Translations under genes and position numbers: made by a program | NCBI GenBank assembly: GCA_900756035.1 | Contig: CAAEIR010000245.1 | Coordinates: 1 to 11,538, forward strand | Reading direction: 5' to 3' | From: an uncultured Anaerostipes sp. | GTDB lineage: Bacteria > Bacillota > Clostridia > Lachnospirales > Lachnospiraceae | DNA: 11,538 nucleotides | In this document: positions 1-7,584 of the stretch, in pieces | Layout: each line of letters begins with the position of its first letter | Numbering within the stretch: position 1 is the stretch's first letter | The notes under the pieces: model-generated | The model's input: only the letters and a program-made list of their open reading frames with translations | Told to the model about the DNA's origin: nothing | Databases searched by the model: none

Positions 1-852
1 CGTATTGGCAGCATATCCGTATTGACTCTCTGGAGCAATATCATATGTAATCCGTAATGCGCCACCAGCTATTCTTTGGGCCACCAATTCTGCCATATCC
101 TTTATCCTCATGGTATTCTCTTCATTTACCACATTGTATACCTGCCCATTTTCACCGTATTTTAAAATAAATAAAATAGCATCAACAGTATCATTAATAT
201 CACAGTAATTCCCCATAGACTCCCCTGTCGTATGCAGGCATATATCCGTCTGATTTCTTACAGAATTTGCAAACTGGGCAAATACCCTGGTGTCATCCTT
301 TAAGGTCCCCTGTCCAAAGGTTTGGGCCAGGCGGGCGATTTTCACCGGAACTCCATATTCCGATAAATAAGATTGACTTAGGTTTTCTGCCATAAGCTTT
401 GCCAGAGGATAACAGCTGCGGATGCTCGACGCATTGATAAAGCCAAGCTCATTCTCAGACACTCTTCTCCCATCAGAACAATCAATCTGTCCATATACTT
501 CCATAGAAGAAAGATACACCATACTTTTCGCGTCGCACCTCTTCCCTAAATTTAGTATATGTTCTGTTCCATTTACAATGGTATGGATGACCTCCACCGG
601 ATTTGACATCATATAGAATGATTTCGTTGGTGCCGCACAATGAATGATGTAGTCATATCTTTCTGTAATACGGAGTATCTTTTCTCGGTCAGTAATATCA
701 GCAATGATAATCTCGGCAGAGGATAAGATTTCCGGTTCCAGACGTTTACTGTCACGGACAATGACTGTTACAGCCTCTCCGTCGGTTATTAACTTTTTTG
801 AAATTGCAGACCCAATATAGCCTGTAGCTCCCGTTATAAAATAACTTGACAA
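1..852 (-). CDS. NAD-dependent epimerase/dehydratase, extended SDR family (C-terminus cut by window edge)
   Basis: The frame is open without a stop from a TTG at 850-852 to the window edge, giving 284 residues. The TTG is chosen because AGGAGA lies about 8 bases upstream and no ATG or GTG is well placed. The N-terminus has the nucleotide-binding motif GATGYIG (residues 8-14) after a short beta strand. YLSSMEVYG (113-121) is the typical strand holding the catalytic serine, and Y148-P-L-A-K152 is the YxxxK catalytic pair. This is the extended short-chain dehydrogenase fold that interconverts nucleotide-activated sugars (epimerases, 4,6-dehydratases, UDP-glucuronate decarboxylases). Relatives are usually 310-330 residues, so perhaps 30-40 residues are missing. 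It follows the TagD-like gene by 34 bases in the same operon. The likely role is to make a nucleotide-sugar donor for the surface glycan. The exact substrate cannot be read from the sequence. Confidence 0.88.
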   Translation of the reverse strand, partial: MSSYFITGATGYIGSAISKKLITDGEAVTVIVRDSKRLEPEILSSAEIIIADITDREKILRITERYDYIIHCAAPTKSFYMMSNPVEVIHTIVNGTEHILNLGKRCDAKSMVYLSSMEVYGQIDCSDGRRVSENELGFINASSIRSCYPLAKLMAENLSQSYLSEYGVPVKIARLAQTFGQGTLKDDTRVFAQFANSVRNQTDICLHTTGESMGNYCDINDTVDAILFILKYGENGQVYNVVNEENTMRIKDMAELVAQRIAGGALRITYDIAPESQYGYAANT

Positions 853-886
853 TGACTCTTCTCCTGTTTTCCTTATTTCCAAAAGA

Positions 887-1306
887 TTAATTATGTTTCC
901 GCAGCTCTGTCAGTGTGGTATTAATCAAGGTAGAAGAGGTCCCTTTGTAGTATGGAAAATATATAATCTTAACTCCCACTTCTTCAAACTGCTTATCATA
1001 AAGATTCCACTTCTCCGTATCATACCAGTCGTCTCCTACGAACATCACATCAAATTTTATTTTTTTCCACATGGCAAATTTGTCCATAGATTCCTGGGGT
1101 ATGGCTGCATCAACGAATTTAATATTTCTTACAATTTCCAGACGTTCCTCAAACGGTATCACCGCTTTTTTGTGTTTATAGGAAACCAGTTCATCTGTTG
1201 TTACTCCAACAATCAATTTATCACACATTGCTTTCGCATTTTTCAGCATATTTAAATGCCCCACATGAAACAGGTCAAACACGCCTGCTGTATATCCAAT
1301 CACCAT
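887..1306 (-). CDS. tagD: TagD-like cytidylyltransferase (glycerol-3-phosphate cytidylyltransferase family)
   Basis: This 139-residue protein is a small nucleotidyltransferase of the TagD type (B. subtilis TagD has 129). That family joins CTP and glycerol-3-phosphate to form CDP-glycerol in the cytoplasm. The N-terminus reads GYTAGVFDLFHVGH, with the catalytic HxGH at residues 14-17. R55 and the GDDW stretch (91-94) are also kept. The C-terminal signature, normally RTxGISTT, is here YYKGTSST (119-126), so its leading Arg-Thr is Tyr-Tyr. The arginine matching TagD R63 is K63. Both arginines matter for activity in TagD, so the substrate may be another phospho-alcohol. The ATG at 1304-1306 has only a weak AAAGA upstream. 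The gene starts 25 bases after the amide-synthetase gene. The family call is firm; glycerol-3-phosphate as substrate is uncertain, and the symbol is given for the family. Confidence 0.87.
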   Translation of the reverse strand: MVIGYTAGVFDLFHVGHLNMLKNAKAMCDKLIVGVTTDELVSYKHKKAVIPFEERLEIVRNIKFVDAAIPQESMDKFAMWKKIKFDVMFVGDDWYDTEKWNLYDKQFEEVGVKIIYFPYYKGTSSTLINTTLTELRKHN

Positions 1307-1331
1307 TTTCTTTCACGCTCTTTTCTAAATG

Positions 1332-2375
1332 CTACTGCTCACATAAATTTAAAAACTGTTCCAGACAGAATAGCTGCCACTTTTGATTTCCGGTAAATTG
1401 TTCTATATTTAAATTTTCTTTAAACTCCTGCCTTTCTGGCCCTTTCCAGTCTTTAAAATAAAAATCAACAGGCCGCGGCATAGGAATCTTATCCGGAACA
1501 GGAATACCAGGATACTTTTTCCGGAACAATTCCCGAATCAAATATTTTGATTCCCCATGACGTATCCGATGCAAATCAAGCGGTTTTGACATTTCAAGTT
1601 TCACATACGGGTCTGTATAAGGAATACCTGCAGCCGCAAAGCTATTCCAATAAGCACCGGAACATTCGACAAGGGAAACTTCTTTCAAAAATTTTTGATA
1701 GTCAATCTTTTCACCTCTTCGATACCGTTCAAATAAGTATGCAACATTCTCAGAATATTTTAAAACCTTTTCTGGTTTTATAAAAATATACCGATTCATA
1801 AAATCTCCAAACGTCCAGTCCTGTGCCAGCAGCTGATCCATTCCGCCAAAAATCAAGTCAGAACTGGCCCCAACAATCAGATGTTCTACCCCCTGGCTTT
1901 TGGCATAAACTGCTGCCTGATAAAGCTGGGGTTCTATGGAATGCACCGGCGCTTTTTTTCTTTTCATAACAGGGTTCAACCCAACCTTGACAGTATGCCA
2001 ATCAATATCTATGTAGTGCAGATTTAGCTCATACTGCTTAGCATAAAATTCTGCCCTTGCAAGTTCCTCTTTCTGAAATGTTCCTCCGAGAAACCGAAAA
2101 GTAAAAGCATCGCATCCTCTCATGTAAGAAGCTAAAATTGCAGAATCCATTCCTCCCGATAATAAAAGTCCCAGCTTCTTTCCTTTTAGACCGTTAAAAA
2201 CACGGGTGACTGCAGAATCAATATTCTCCGATCCAGAAATATAAGTCTTTTCCTCATCCGGCACTGGCTTTATCATTTCGTGATGAAAATCCTCATAAAA
2301 ATCCATATCTTCTCTCTCAATATAGCGAAATGCCAAGTAAGAACTCATACAATATTTCTTATCTTTTTCCTTCAC
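1332..2375 (-). CDS. Asparagine-synthetase-like amide-forming enzyme lacking the glutaminase domain
   Basis: The protein has 347 residues from a GTG start at 2373-2375. SGGMDS (residues 73-78) is the PP-loop that binds ATP in asparagine synthetases and related enzymes that adenylate a carboxylate. A C-terminal region SKYLIRELFRKKYP resembles the K(x)LLRE segment of AsnB. The usual N-terminal glutaminase domain, which begins with catalytic Cys2, is absent, so ammonia or an amine must come from elsewhere. The GxGxDExFGGY loop of AsnB is replaced by GASSDLIFGGMD (169-180): the Asp stays but the Glu is Leu. That suggests a substrate other than aspartate. GTG is preferred because AGGAGG ends 6 bases upstream; the in-frame ATG at 2388-2390 is itself fused to this ribosome site. 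In this operon it may form an amide on a sugar or amino-acid substituent of the glycan, which is inference. Confidence 0.82.
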   Translation of the reverse strand: MKEKDKKYCMSSYLAFRYIEREDMDFYEDFHHEMIKPVPDEEKTYISGSENIDSAVTRVFNGLKGKKLGLLLSGGMDSAILASYMRGCDAFTFRFLGGTFQKEELARAEFYAKQYELNLHYIDIDWHTVKVGLNPVMKRKKAPVHSIEPQLYQAAVYAKSQGVEHLIVGASSDLIFGGMDQLLAQDWTFGDFMNRYIFIKPEKVLKYSENVAYLFERYRRGEKIDYQKFLKEVSLVECSGAYWNSFAAAGIPYTDPYVKLEMSKPLDLHRIRHGESKYLIRELFRKKYPGIPVPDKIPMPRPVDFYFKDWKGPERQEFKENLNIEQFTGNQKWQLFCLEQFLNLCEQ

Positions 2376-2388
2376 CGTTCTCCTCCTC
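2376..2388 (-). promoter_or_regulatory. Strong ribosome binding site that decides a GTG start
   Basis: On the minus strand the sequence reads GAGGAGGAGAACG directly before GTG at 2375. AGGAGG is 6 bases from the GTG, which is ideal. The in-frame ATG at 2390 overlaps this site and has no ribosome site of its own, so it is unlikely to be the start. Confidence 0.75.
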
Positions 2389-2410
2389 ATATATAACTAC
2401 AATCTTTTTG

Positions 2411-4033
2411 TCATTCTCTTATCTGTTCAACAATATGGTGGCAAATTTTTTTCCCGGCCTCTCCCATATCTCCAAATTCTTTTCTATAAAGCTCTTTTCT
2501 TCTTTCTAATTTCCAATCATGTTCTCTGATTACTGTTTCCTCGAACTCTTTTTCTAACTCATTCCAGCAGTTGGCAACATAGTAAGTATTTAAAATGTCC
2601 TTAGCCAGGGGCGTATAAATGTCCTCCTGATTTATCTTCCTTGGATTAAACAAATAAATGCAAGGATGGGAAGAGGGAAAGTATTCTCCAATAAAGGAAC
2701 CGCAATCAGTAATCATGCAATCGCTATCCATAAACATACTGATATATTCACCGGAATCCACAAAAAATCCGTTAGAAAGAGACCTCCATTCCTCTACATA
2801 CTCCCAATAATCTTCTCTTGAAAAGGAGATGGCTCCGGCCTCGTGCCGTGTCCGGATCTGATACTGTAGCAGGGGGTGAGGTTTTAAAACAAAGTCAATT
2901 TCCGGATATTTCTTTACCAAAGCAAGAAATTTGTCTTTATATAAATCAAATGTCGCCAGGTTGTTGCTTACTCCCAATGAATGATGGGGCGCGTAGATAA
3001 CCTTCTTTCGCCTGCCCGCATCATTCTCGCGCTTTACAATCTCTTTATAATCGTCTAGTTTGGGATACCCTGTAAAAACAGTATTATATCCATTAAACTC
3101 CGCATCTGCCAATACCCGCTTATAACTAGCCCTGGTATCCGCAAAAAAACGCCAGGTCTCTCTAATCGCCATTGTGTGGTAATGATAATAGAAAGAATCC
3201 ACCATCAGCAGGCTATAGGGAACATAGCATGTAAGAAATTCCCAGTTCAAATGATCGAGCCGATAGTAGGAAGGTCCGCACGCACCGTATAATTTAGGAG
3301 AATCGTAAAAGAGAATATCCGGACAAAGCTGGTGTAAGTCTCTTGGAATTCCATGTTCGTCATAACCACAGATTACCCGATAACCTTTCTCTTCAAAAAA
3401 TTTTACATTCTGCTTTACTTCCTCATAAAACTCTTTATATCCAAGATCTCTTCGGGAAACCACATAAATATATGGTTCAAACAAAGCCTGCTTTTCCATT
3501 TCCCGATATACAGACGCGTAGCCAAAAACTGCCGAATCATGGGTCATAAAGAAAACCTTCACCTTTTTTCCAGCTTTTACCCTATCTCTTAACCTCTCAA
3601 GCTTTCTGCTGTGATTCAAATGATACTGCATCACACGAGTATCCAATAGATTTTTATGATTTTCCACATCCATCCGAATACGGCAATAATTTTCGTGGGA
3701 AATATAAAGCCGATGCTCAAATCCCAGCTCGTCTAATATCTCCGTAACCGCTTTCTGATTTTTTTCCTGCACTGCTATGATTACCAAAGCGTCTTTCTTA
3801 TGATTCTTCAGATTATAAATACTTTTTATTTTAATCCCCTTTTTTTCAACTCTGGTTATTTCTTCATAGGAATGTGCAAAATACTTTACCCGTCCGGAAT
3901 AATTAGCAATTTTAATACTTGTTTCAAATTCGATAATATAGTCCAGCACGCACTGTCCAATATCTGCATATCCATAGATAATCACTGTATTGTATCTTTT
4001 TATATGCCCACAAAACGTTTCCAAAAAGTCCAT
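2411..4033 (-). CDS. TagF/TagB-type glycerophosphotransferase with N-terminal Rossmann-like module
   Basis: This 540-residue protein appears to have two parts. Residues 15-115 look like a Rossmann-like unit: VIIYGYADIG (17-26), then a predicted alternation of strands and helices with DALVIIAVQE (81-90). From about 155 onward it resembles the CDP-glycerol glycerophosphotransferase family (Pfam Glyphos_transf), with YAPHHS (347-352), LKPHP (383-387) and SDCMITDCGSF (437-447). In TagF-type enzymes such segments carry the catalytic histidines and bind the CDP-alcohol. The family moves glycerol-phosphate or ribitol-phosphate from a CDP donor to an acceptor on the cytoplasmic membrane face. The TDCGS triplet departs slightly from the usual TDYSS. 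The ATG at 4033 has AGGAGG 4 bases upstream; this site overlaps the stop of the methyltransferase gene, 8 bases away. No signal peptide or clear membrane segment is seen. Donor and acceptor are unknown. Confidence 0.87.
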   Translation of the reverse strand: MDFLETFCGHIKRYNTVIIYGYADIGQCVLDYIIEFETSIKIANYSGRVKYFAHSYEEITRVEKKGIKIKSIYNLKNHKKDALVIIAVQEKNQKAVTEILDELGFEHRLYISHENYCRIRMDVENHKNLLDTRVMQYHLNHSRKLERLRDRVKAGKKVKVFFMTHDSAVFGYASVYREMEKQALFEPYIYVVSRRDLGYKEFYEEVKQNVKFFEEKGYRVICGYDEHGIPRDLHQLCPDILFYDSPKLYGACGPSYYRLDHLNWEFLTCYVPYSLLMVDSFYYHYHTMAIRETWRFFADTRASYKRVLADAEFNGYNTVFTGYPKLDDYKEIVKRENDAGRRKKVIYAPHHSLGVSNNLATFDLYKDKFLALVKKYPEIDFVLKPHPLLQYQIRTRHEAGAISFSREDYWEYVEEWRSLSNGFFVDSGEYISMFMDSDCMITDCGSFIGEYFPSSHPCIYLFNPRKINQEDIYTPLAKDILNTYYVANCWNELEKEFEETVIREHDWKLERRKELYRKEFGDMGEAGKKICHHIVEQIRE

Positions 4034-4041
4034 TGTTCCTC

Positions 4042-4974
4042 CTAGCCCACAGGAATCACTGCGGTTCCCAGATCATCTGGCATATTCATGTAATTCAACG
4101 AGTATTTTTTGCAAAATTCCTCTACCGCCTTCCTTGCTCCATCAAAGTTCCTGCTACGGCAATCATGTACGCATATATATCCTCCATGTATCATCCTCGG
4201 ATAAAAAAACTCTAATCCGCTTTTAGTCGGCTGGTATAAATCCATATCTAAACGTACACAGCAAAACTCATCGTTTACACCTTTTGCGCTGTCCGGAAAC
4301 CATCCCTTCCTTATAATCACATTTTGAATCCATATCATCTTTTCTAAAACCATTTCCACAGAGGTATCAGAAAAGTCTAATTTCAAATTGTGTATTTCAG
4401 AATCGTCATCATATCTCTGATCTCTTTGGTCAAATCCATGAAATGTATCAAATAAATACAGCTTTCTGTCCGGAAATAATGCGTTGATATACTTTGCAGT
4501 ATTCCCCTTATATACCCCTGCTTCCGCCACAGCTCCTTTTATCCCGTTTTTATATATTTCTCTGGAAATGCATTCCAATGTCGATTTTCGAATATCCCGG
4601 TTTAATTGTATCGGTTCATAATAATTTTCCGGTATAAAATATGTAGAAATAGAAAAAATGTCCACAATCCTATCAAGGGATGCAAATTTTGTAATCTGCC
4701 TATGTACAATACCAGAATTCGGACTCAGAGGTTCAATAGAAAGGAGAATTATGAAATCATCACTTTTATAATCCTCTTCCAATTCCGCAACACTCTTTAT
4801 TTCGCTATGATAGCGGCACAATTCCGAATCTGCTGCATATTTTTCAGTGATTCCAAATTGCTGATTCAAAACGTCCTTAACCTTCATCCCCGTCTCCCCG
4901 AATGGATAGATCACGAATCGCCTATTTCCTTTATCCAGTTGATATCTAATCGCCCTTTTTATTTGTTTCATCAT
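4042..4974 (-). CDS. TylF/MycF-type sugar O-methyltransferase with N-terminal Rossmann-like module
   Basis: The 310-residue protein has a first segment, about residues 18-115, with VIYPFGETG (21-29) and FIILLSI (74-80), like the extra module of its neighbours. The second part matches the TylF/macrocin O-methyltransferase family, which moves a methyl group from S-adenosylmethionine to a sugar hydroxyl. Diagnostic segments are AEAGVYKGNTA (150-160), the SAM-binding region; LFDTFHGFD (174-182); and LDMDLYQPT (242-250), with acidic residues that bind the metal in this family. HDC (270-272) stands where many relatives have DDY. ATG at 4974 is taken as the start, with AGGAGG 11 bases upstream; a second ATG follows directly and cannot be ruled out. 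It overlaps the upstream gene by 29 bases. In this context it probably O-methylates a glycan sugar, perhaps capping the chain. Confidence 0.86.
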   Translation of the reverse strand: MMKQIKRAIRYQLDKGNRRFVIYPFGETGMKVKDVLNQQFGITEKYAADSELCRYHSEIKSVAELEEDYKSDDFIILLSIEPLSPNSGIVHRQITKFASLDRIVDIFSISTYFIPENYYEPIQLNRDIRKSTLECISREIYKNGIKGAVAEAGVYKGNTAKYINALFPDRKLYLFDTFHGFDQRDQRYDDDSEIHNLKLDFSDTSVEMVLEKMIWIQNVIIRKGWFPDSAKGVNDEFCCVRLDMDLYQPTKSGLEFFYPRMIHGGYICVHDCRSRNFDGARKAVEEFCKKYSLNYMNMPDDLGTAVIPVG

Positions 4975-6526
4975 AATAAATAGAACCTCCTGATTTTTCT
5001 GACTTAATTCCCGCCTGCAGAGTGTCCAGCAATTTTATAAATTCTGCACTGGCGTTCATCTCGTCATTCCCCTGAAAAAGTCTTGCCTTCAGCTTTTCCC
5101 TTTCTTCTCTATACCTGTCCAGGCTCACATCCAAAGAAGCAACTATATCTAAAAAGTCCAGTAATTGTTCTGTGGTCCTGATTTTTTCTCCCGGCATATA
5201 ATCATAAGGATTTTCAAAAGCAAATCCCCTGTGATATTCTTCCAAATCCATAACTACATAACCAATCGGATTTCCTGTCAGTAAATATTCAAAACCAATT
5301 CCGGAATAATCCGTAATTAATGCTGCGGTATCTGCCAAAAGTTCCTGCAAAATTATATGTTCCTTTTCCAATTCATCATCCGTTAAAAAGCGGATTCTCT
5401 GATCTGTATGAATATCAGGAAAGCCGTCTTTCTCCCTGGGATGCAGCTTAATCCATAAAACCTGATCATTTTTATGTAGCTGTTCCTTTATTCTTTCAAA
5501 GCTATCCCCCTGGAGCAGGGACAGGCTGTGATTATATTGGGAATCTTTTCTTTCAGTGTCCTTCAAACTTCGGAATGTCGGGAGCCATAAAATCAGCTGC
5601 CTTTCTTTCCCACCTAATATCCGTTTCCAAAGATTCCTTTTTTCTTTGATTAATTCCACTCTGGGCGGCATACAATACAGAAATTTGTCAGAAGATATTC
5701 CATACTGATCCTCATAAATTTTTGCACAGGCCACAGATGGACATATGGCGTAATCCAACGCTTTTGGCTGACGCAACACATCCCGCACATTTTTTAATGG
5801 TATTGTGCCATGATTCAGATAAATCAGTCTTTGGTATCTGCTCATTTTCATCACTGACTCATTTTCATATAACAGATACCTGGAACGGGCATATTGCCAG
5901 CAATACCGCATATTCTCTTTAAATGAACCTTTTGTCCGCATCGTATTCTGATTTAAATAATTTATAAAACCAGATACTCCTGCTTCTTCCTTTCCATCCC
6001 CCAGAAAATAAACTCTATAGGGTCGCCCAGGATATTGATTCTTTAGATATATTGCAAGGGAAACCGCATTCTCATGAGGCTGTATCCCTGCATAAAAAAG
6101 CAGCTGCCTTCCCGGAATCACTAATTTCATCATTCTTTGTATAAACAAAGTATATTGATAATATATTTTTGGATAATGACAGCATGTCAAATATCCTTCC
6201 GTCATCTCCTTTTCAAGCTGCTGGCAAATATTTTCCCAATGATCAGATGTAATCATGAGTAAAACTTTTCTTTTTAATTTCGTTTTTACCTGAGAAAAGC
6301 TTTTAATCACCAATTCCCGTTCTCCGATTGTCCTTTTCACATTCCCCAAGGCACTGTCTGAATCAATTAATTCCGTCACTCGCTTTAAAAACGGTTCCTC
6401 TTGGTACATTTTCAGCAATTCATGAAATCTTTTTCCGCATCCCCAACACCAGATCTCCCTGTTCATCCTGTTTAGTTGCGTGACCGAATAGGTTCTGATA
6501 TTCATTCTTTTTCCTAATGCCCTCAT
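4946..6526 (-). CDS. TagF/TagB-type glycerophosphotransferase (second copy) with N-terminal Rossmann-like module
   Basis: From the ATG at 6526 the protein has 526 residues. This ATG forms a 4-base ATGA overlap with the stop of the glycosyltransferase gene. ATG at 6505 is an alternative with a better ribosome site (AGGA, 6 bases away), and a GTG at 6538 is poor. Residues 23-100 form a Rossmann-like unit: IWCWGCGKRF (25-34), LIDSDSALG (53-61) and VLLMITSD (88-95). The rest is a clear Glyphos_transf domain: YLNHGTIPLK (236-245), LPTFRS (315-320), WIKLHPRE (358-365), LITDYSGIGFEYLLTGNP (403-420) and RGFAFENPYDYMPG (433-446). This is the better conserved of the two 500-residue copies, with TDYSG close to the family TDYSS. 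It should transfer a phospho-alcohol from a CDP donor to a glycan acceptor at the inner membrane face. The acceptor is not shown by sequence. Confidence 0.9.
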   Translation of the reverse strand: MRALGKRMNIRTYSVTQLNRMNREIWCWGCGKRFHELLKMYQEEPFLKRVTELIDSDSALGNVKRTIGERELVIKSFSQVKTKLKRKVLLMITSDHWENICQQLEKEMTEGYLTCCHYPKIYYQYTLFIQRMMKLVIPGRQLLFYAGIQPHENAVSLAIYLKNQYPGRPYRVYFLGDGKEEAGVSGFINYLNQNTMRTKGSFKENMRYCWQYARSRYLLYENESVMKMSRYQRLIYLNHGTIPLKNVRDVLRQPKALDYAICPSVACAKIYEDQYGISSDKFLYCMPPRVELIKEKRNLWKRILGGKERQLILWLPTFRSLKDTERKDSQYNHSLSLLQGDSFERIKEQLHKNDQVLWIKLHPREKDGFPDIHTDQRIRFLTDDELEKEHIILQELLADTAALITDYSGIGFEYLLTGNPIGYVVMDLEEYHRGFAFENPYDYMPGEKIRTTEQLLDFLDIVASLDVSLDRYREEREKLKARLFQGNDEMNASAEFIKLLDTLQAGIKSEKSGGSIYYDETNKKGD

Positions 6527-7584
6527 AAATGTTTCCACGACCCCTGGTCATGATGTTTTGCAAATATCATTTTTTCCTCACCCCCACCGCTTTTCCAAAG
6601 CGGAGCTGACGGAAAATAATAGGGAGACAGAATCTGAATTCCATCTTTATTCTGTGAGGAAAAATCCATAAAAAATCCTTCCTGCTCCAAAACGGAAGAC
6701 TCCCAATAACAATTGGTAATTTTCTTTGGTTTTCCTTCATCGTCCAGAAAAGAAACATAGCCTCTTGGATTATCCCGAATCTTCCTAATCAGTGGATGGC
6801 CTTTTCTGGCACCAAATCCGCAGCCGCTATTCACCGCCGGCCACTTTCCATAGGCCATCACCACCTGGTATTTGCGAAACGGTTCCAAGCTCTTTATAAT
6901 CTCTACATCAGTGTCAAAATAAAATCCTCCATATCGATATACTACATCCATTCTCACATAATCGGATACAAAGGCATAATTTTCACTCTCATAAGCTTCT
7001 TGTATGTATCTGCATTTTGTCACATCATAATTAGACTCATTCCATAATATAATTTCATAATCAGGATTGCATATCTTCCATTCCTCTATAAATTTCTGAT
7101 GCAGATATGGCATTTTGTTCTTCCCAAACCAGCAAGTATGAATCTGCTGCGGAATATAAACCCGAGCCGATGTCTCCACAATTTGCTGATATTTCTCTTT
7201 TTCCACTTCCAAAGTACCCTGAATAAATTGTTCATTGATATCCGGATATAAAATATAGGAGCAGTTGCAGACAGAGCCGTCTGATTCCAGTTGTTCCAAG
7301 ACCTCCTGCGATGCCTCGCACAATATAAGAAGAATATCCTTCTCATATTGCTTTTTATAAAGCTCCTCCGGGCCATATACAGGAAAAGCTTTTCCTGATA
7401 CTAAAAATTCCGTTATTTTTCGGTTATAATCCAGAAAACATCTAACCCTGTCCCATATTCCATAGTGCTGAAATAACTGTATACAATGTCTTGCCACCAT
7501 CCCAGTACCAAAGCATATCAGATGGGTATGGTTAGCCATACAATAATCATAAATCTCTTCTATAGGCAATACAATCTGGTTCAT
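6523..7584 (-). CDS. GT32-type glycosyltransferase (DXD sugar-binding family) with N-terminal Rossmann-like module
   Basis: The protein has 353 residues. Residues 20-115 again look like a Rossmann-like unit: LICFGTGMVA (22-31), FLDYNR (50-55) and DILLILCE (83-90). Residues 144-353 match the capsular/GT32-type family (Pfam Gly_transf_sug): IPQQIHTCWFG (144-154), NPDYEIILWNESNYDV (173-188), YAFVSDYVRMDVVYRYGG (203-220), the metal-binding DTD (224-226), and HHDQGSW near the end, matching the family's HHxxGSW. It moves a sugar from a nucleotide donor to a lipid-linked or protein-linked acceptor in the cytoplasm. The ATG at 7584 lies 38 bases inside the preceding gene, with only a weak GAGAGA ribosome site, so its translation is probably coupled. 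It is the only ordinary glycosyltransferase in the window; others may lie outside. Confidence 0.9.
   Translation of the reverse strand: MNQIVLPIEEIYDYCMANHTHLICFGTGMVARHCIQLFQHYGIWDRVRCFLDYNRKITEFLVSGKAFPVYGPEELYKKQYEKDILLILCEASQEVLEQLESDGSVCNCSYILYPDINEQFIQGTLEVEKEKYQQIVETSARVYIPQQIHTCWFGKNKMPYLHQKFIEEWKICNPDYEIILWNESNYDVTKCRYIQEAYESENYAFVSDYVRMDVVYRYGGFYFDTDVEIIKSLEPFRKYQVVMAYGKWPAVNSGCGFGARKGHPLIRKIRDNPRGYVSFLDDEGKPKKITNCYWESSVLEQEGFFMDFSSQNKDGIQILSPYYFPSAPLWKSGGGEEKMIFAKHHDQGSWKHL

Noticed and set aside
1332..2375. Housekeeping asparagine synthetase AsnB
   Set aside because: The glutaminase domain is absent and the DExFGG loop is altered.
4042..4974. DNA or RNA methyltransferase of a restriction or antibiotic-resistance system
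   Set aside because: Its motifs (AEAGVYKGNTA, LDMDLYQPT) match the TylF sugar O-methyltransferase family and it has no DNA-methylase motif such as NPPY.
4606..4983. Plus-strand open frame of 125 codons, and many other plus-strand frames such as 893-1255
   Set aside because: They lie fully inside minus-strand genes with clear protein families, lack good ribosome sites and have no recognisable domains, so they are antisense shadows.
7086..7376. Minus-strand frame of 96 codons within the GT32 gene
   Set aside because: It is in another frame of a well supported gene, is rich in Arg and Ile, and has no known motif.
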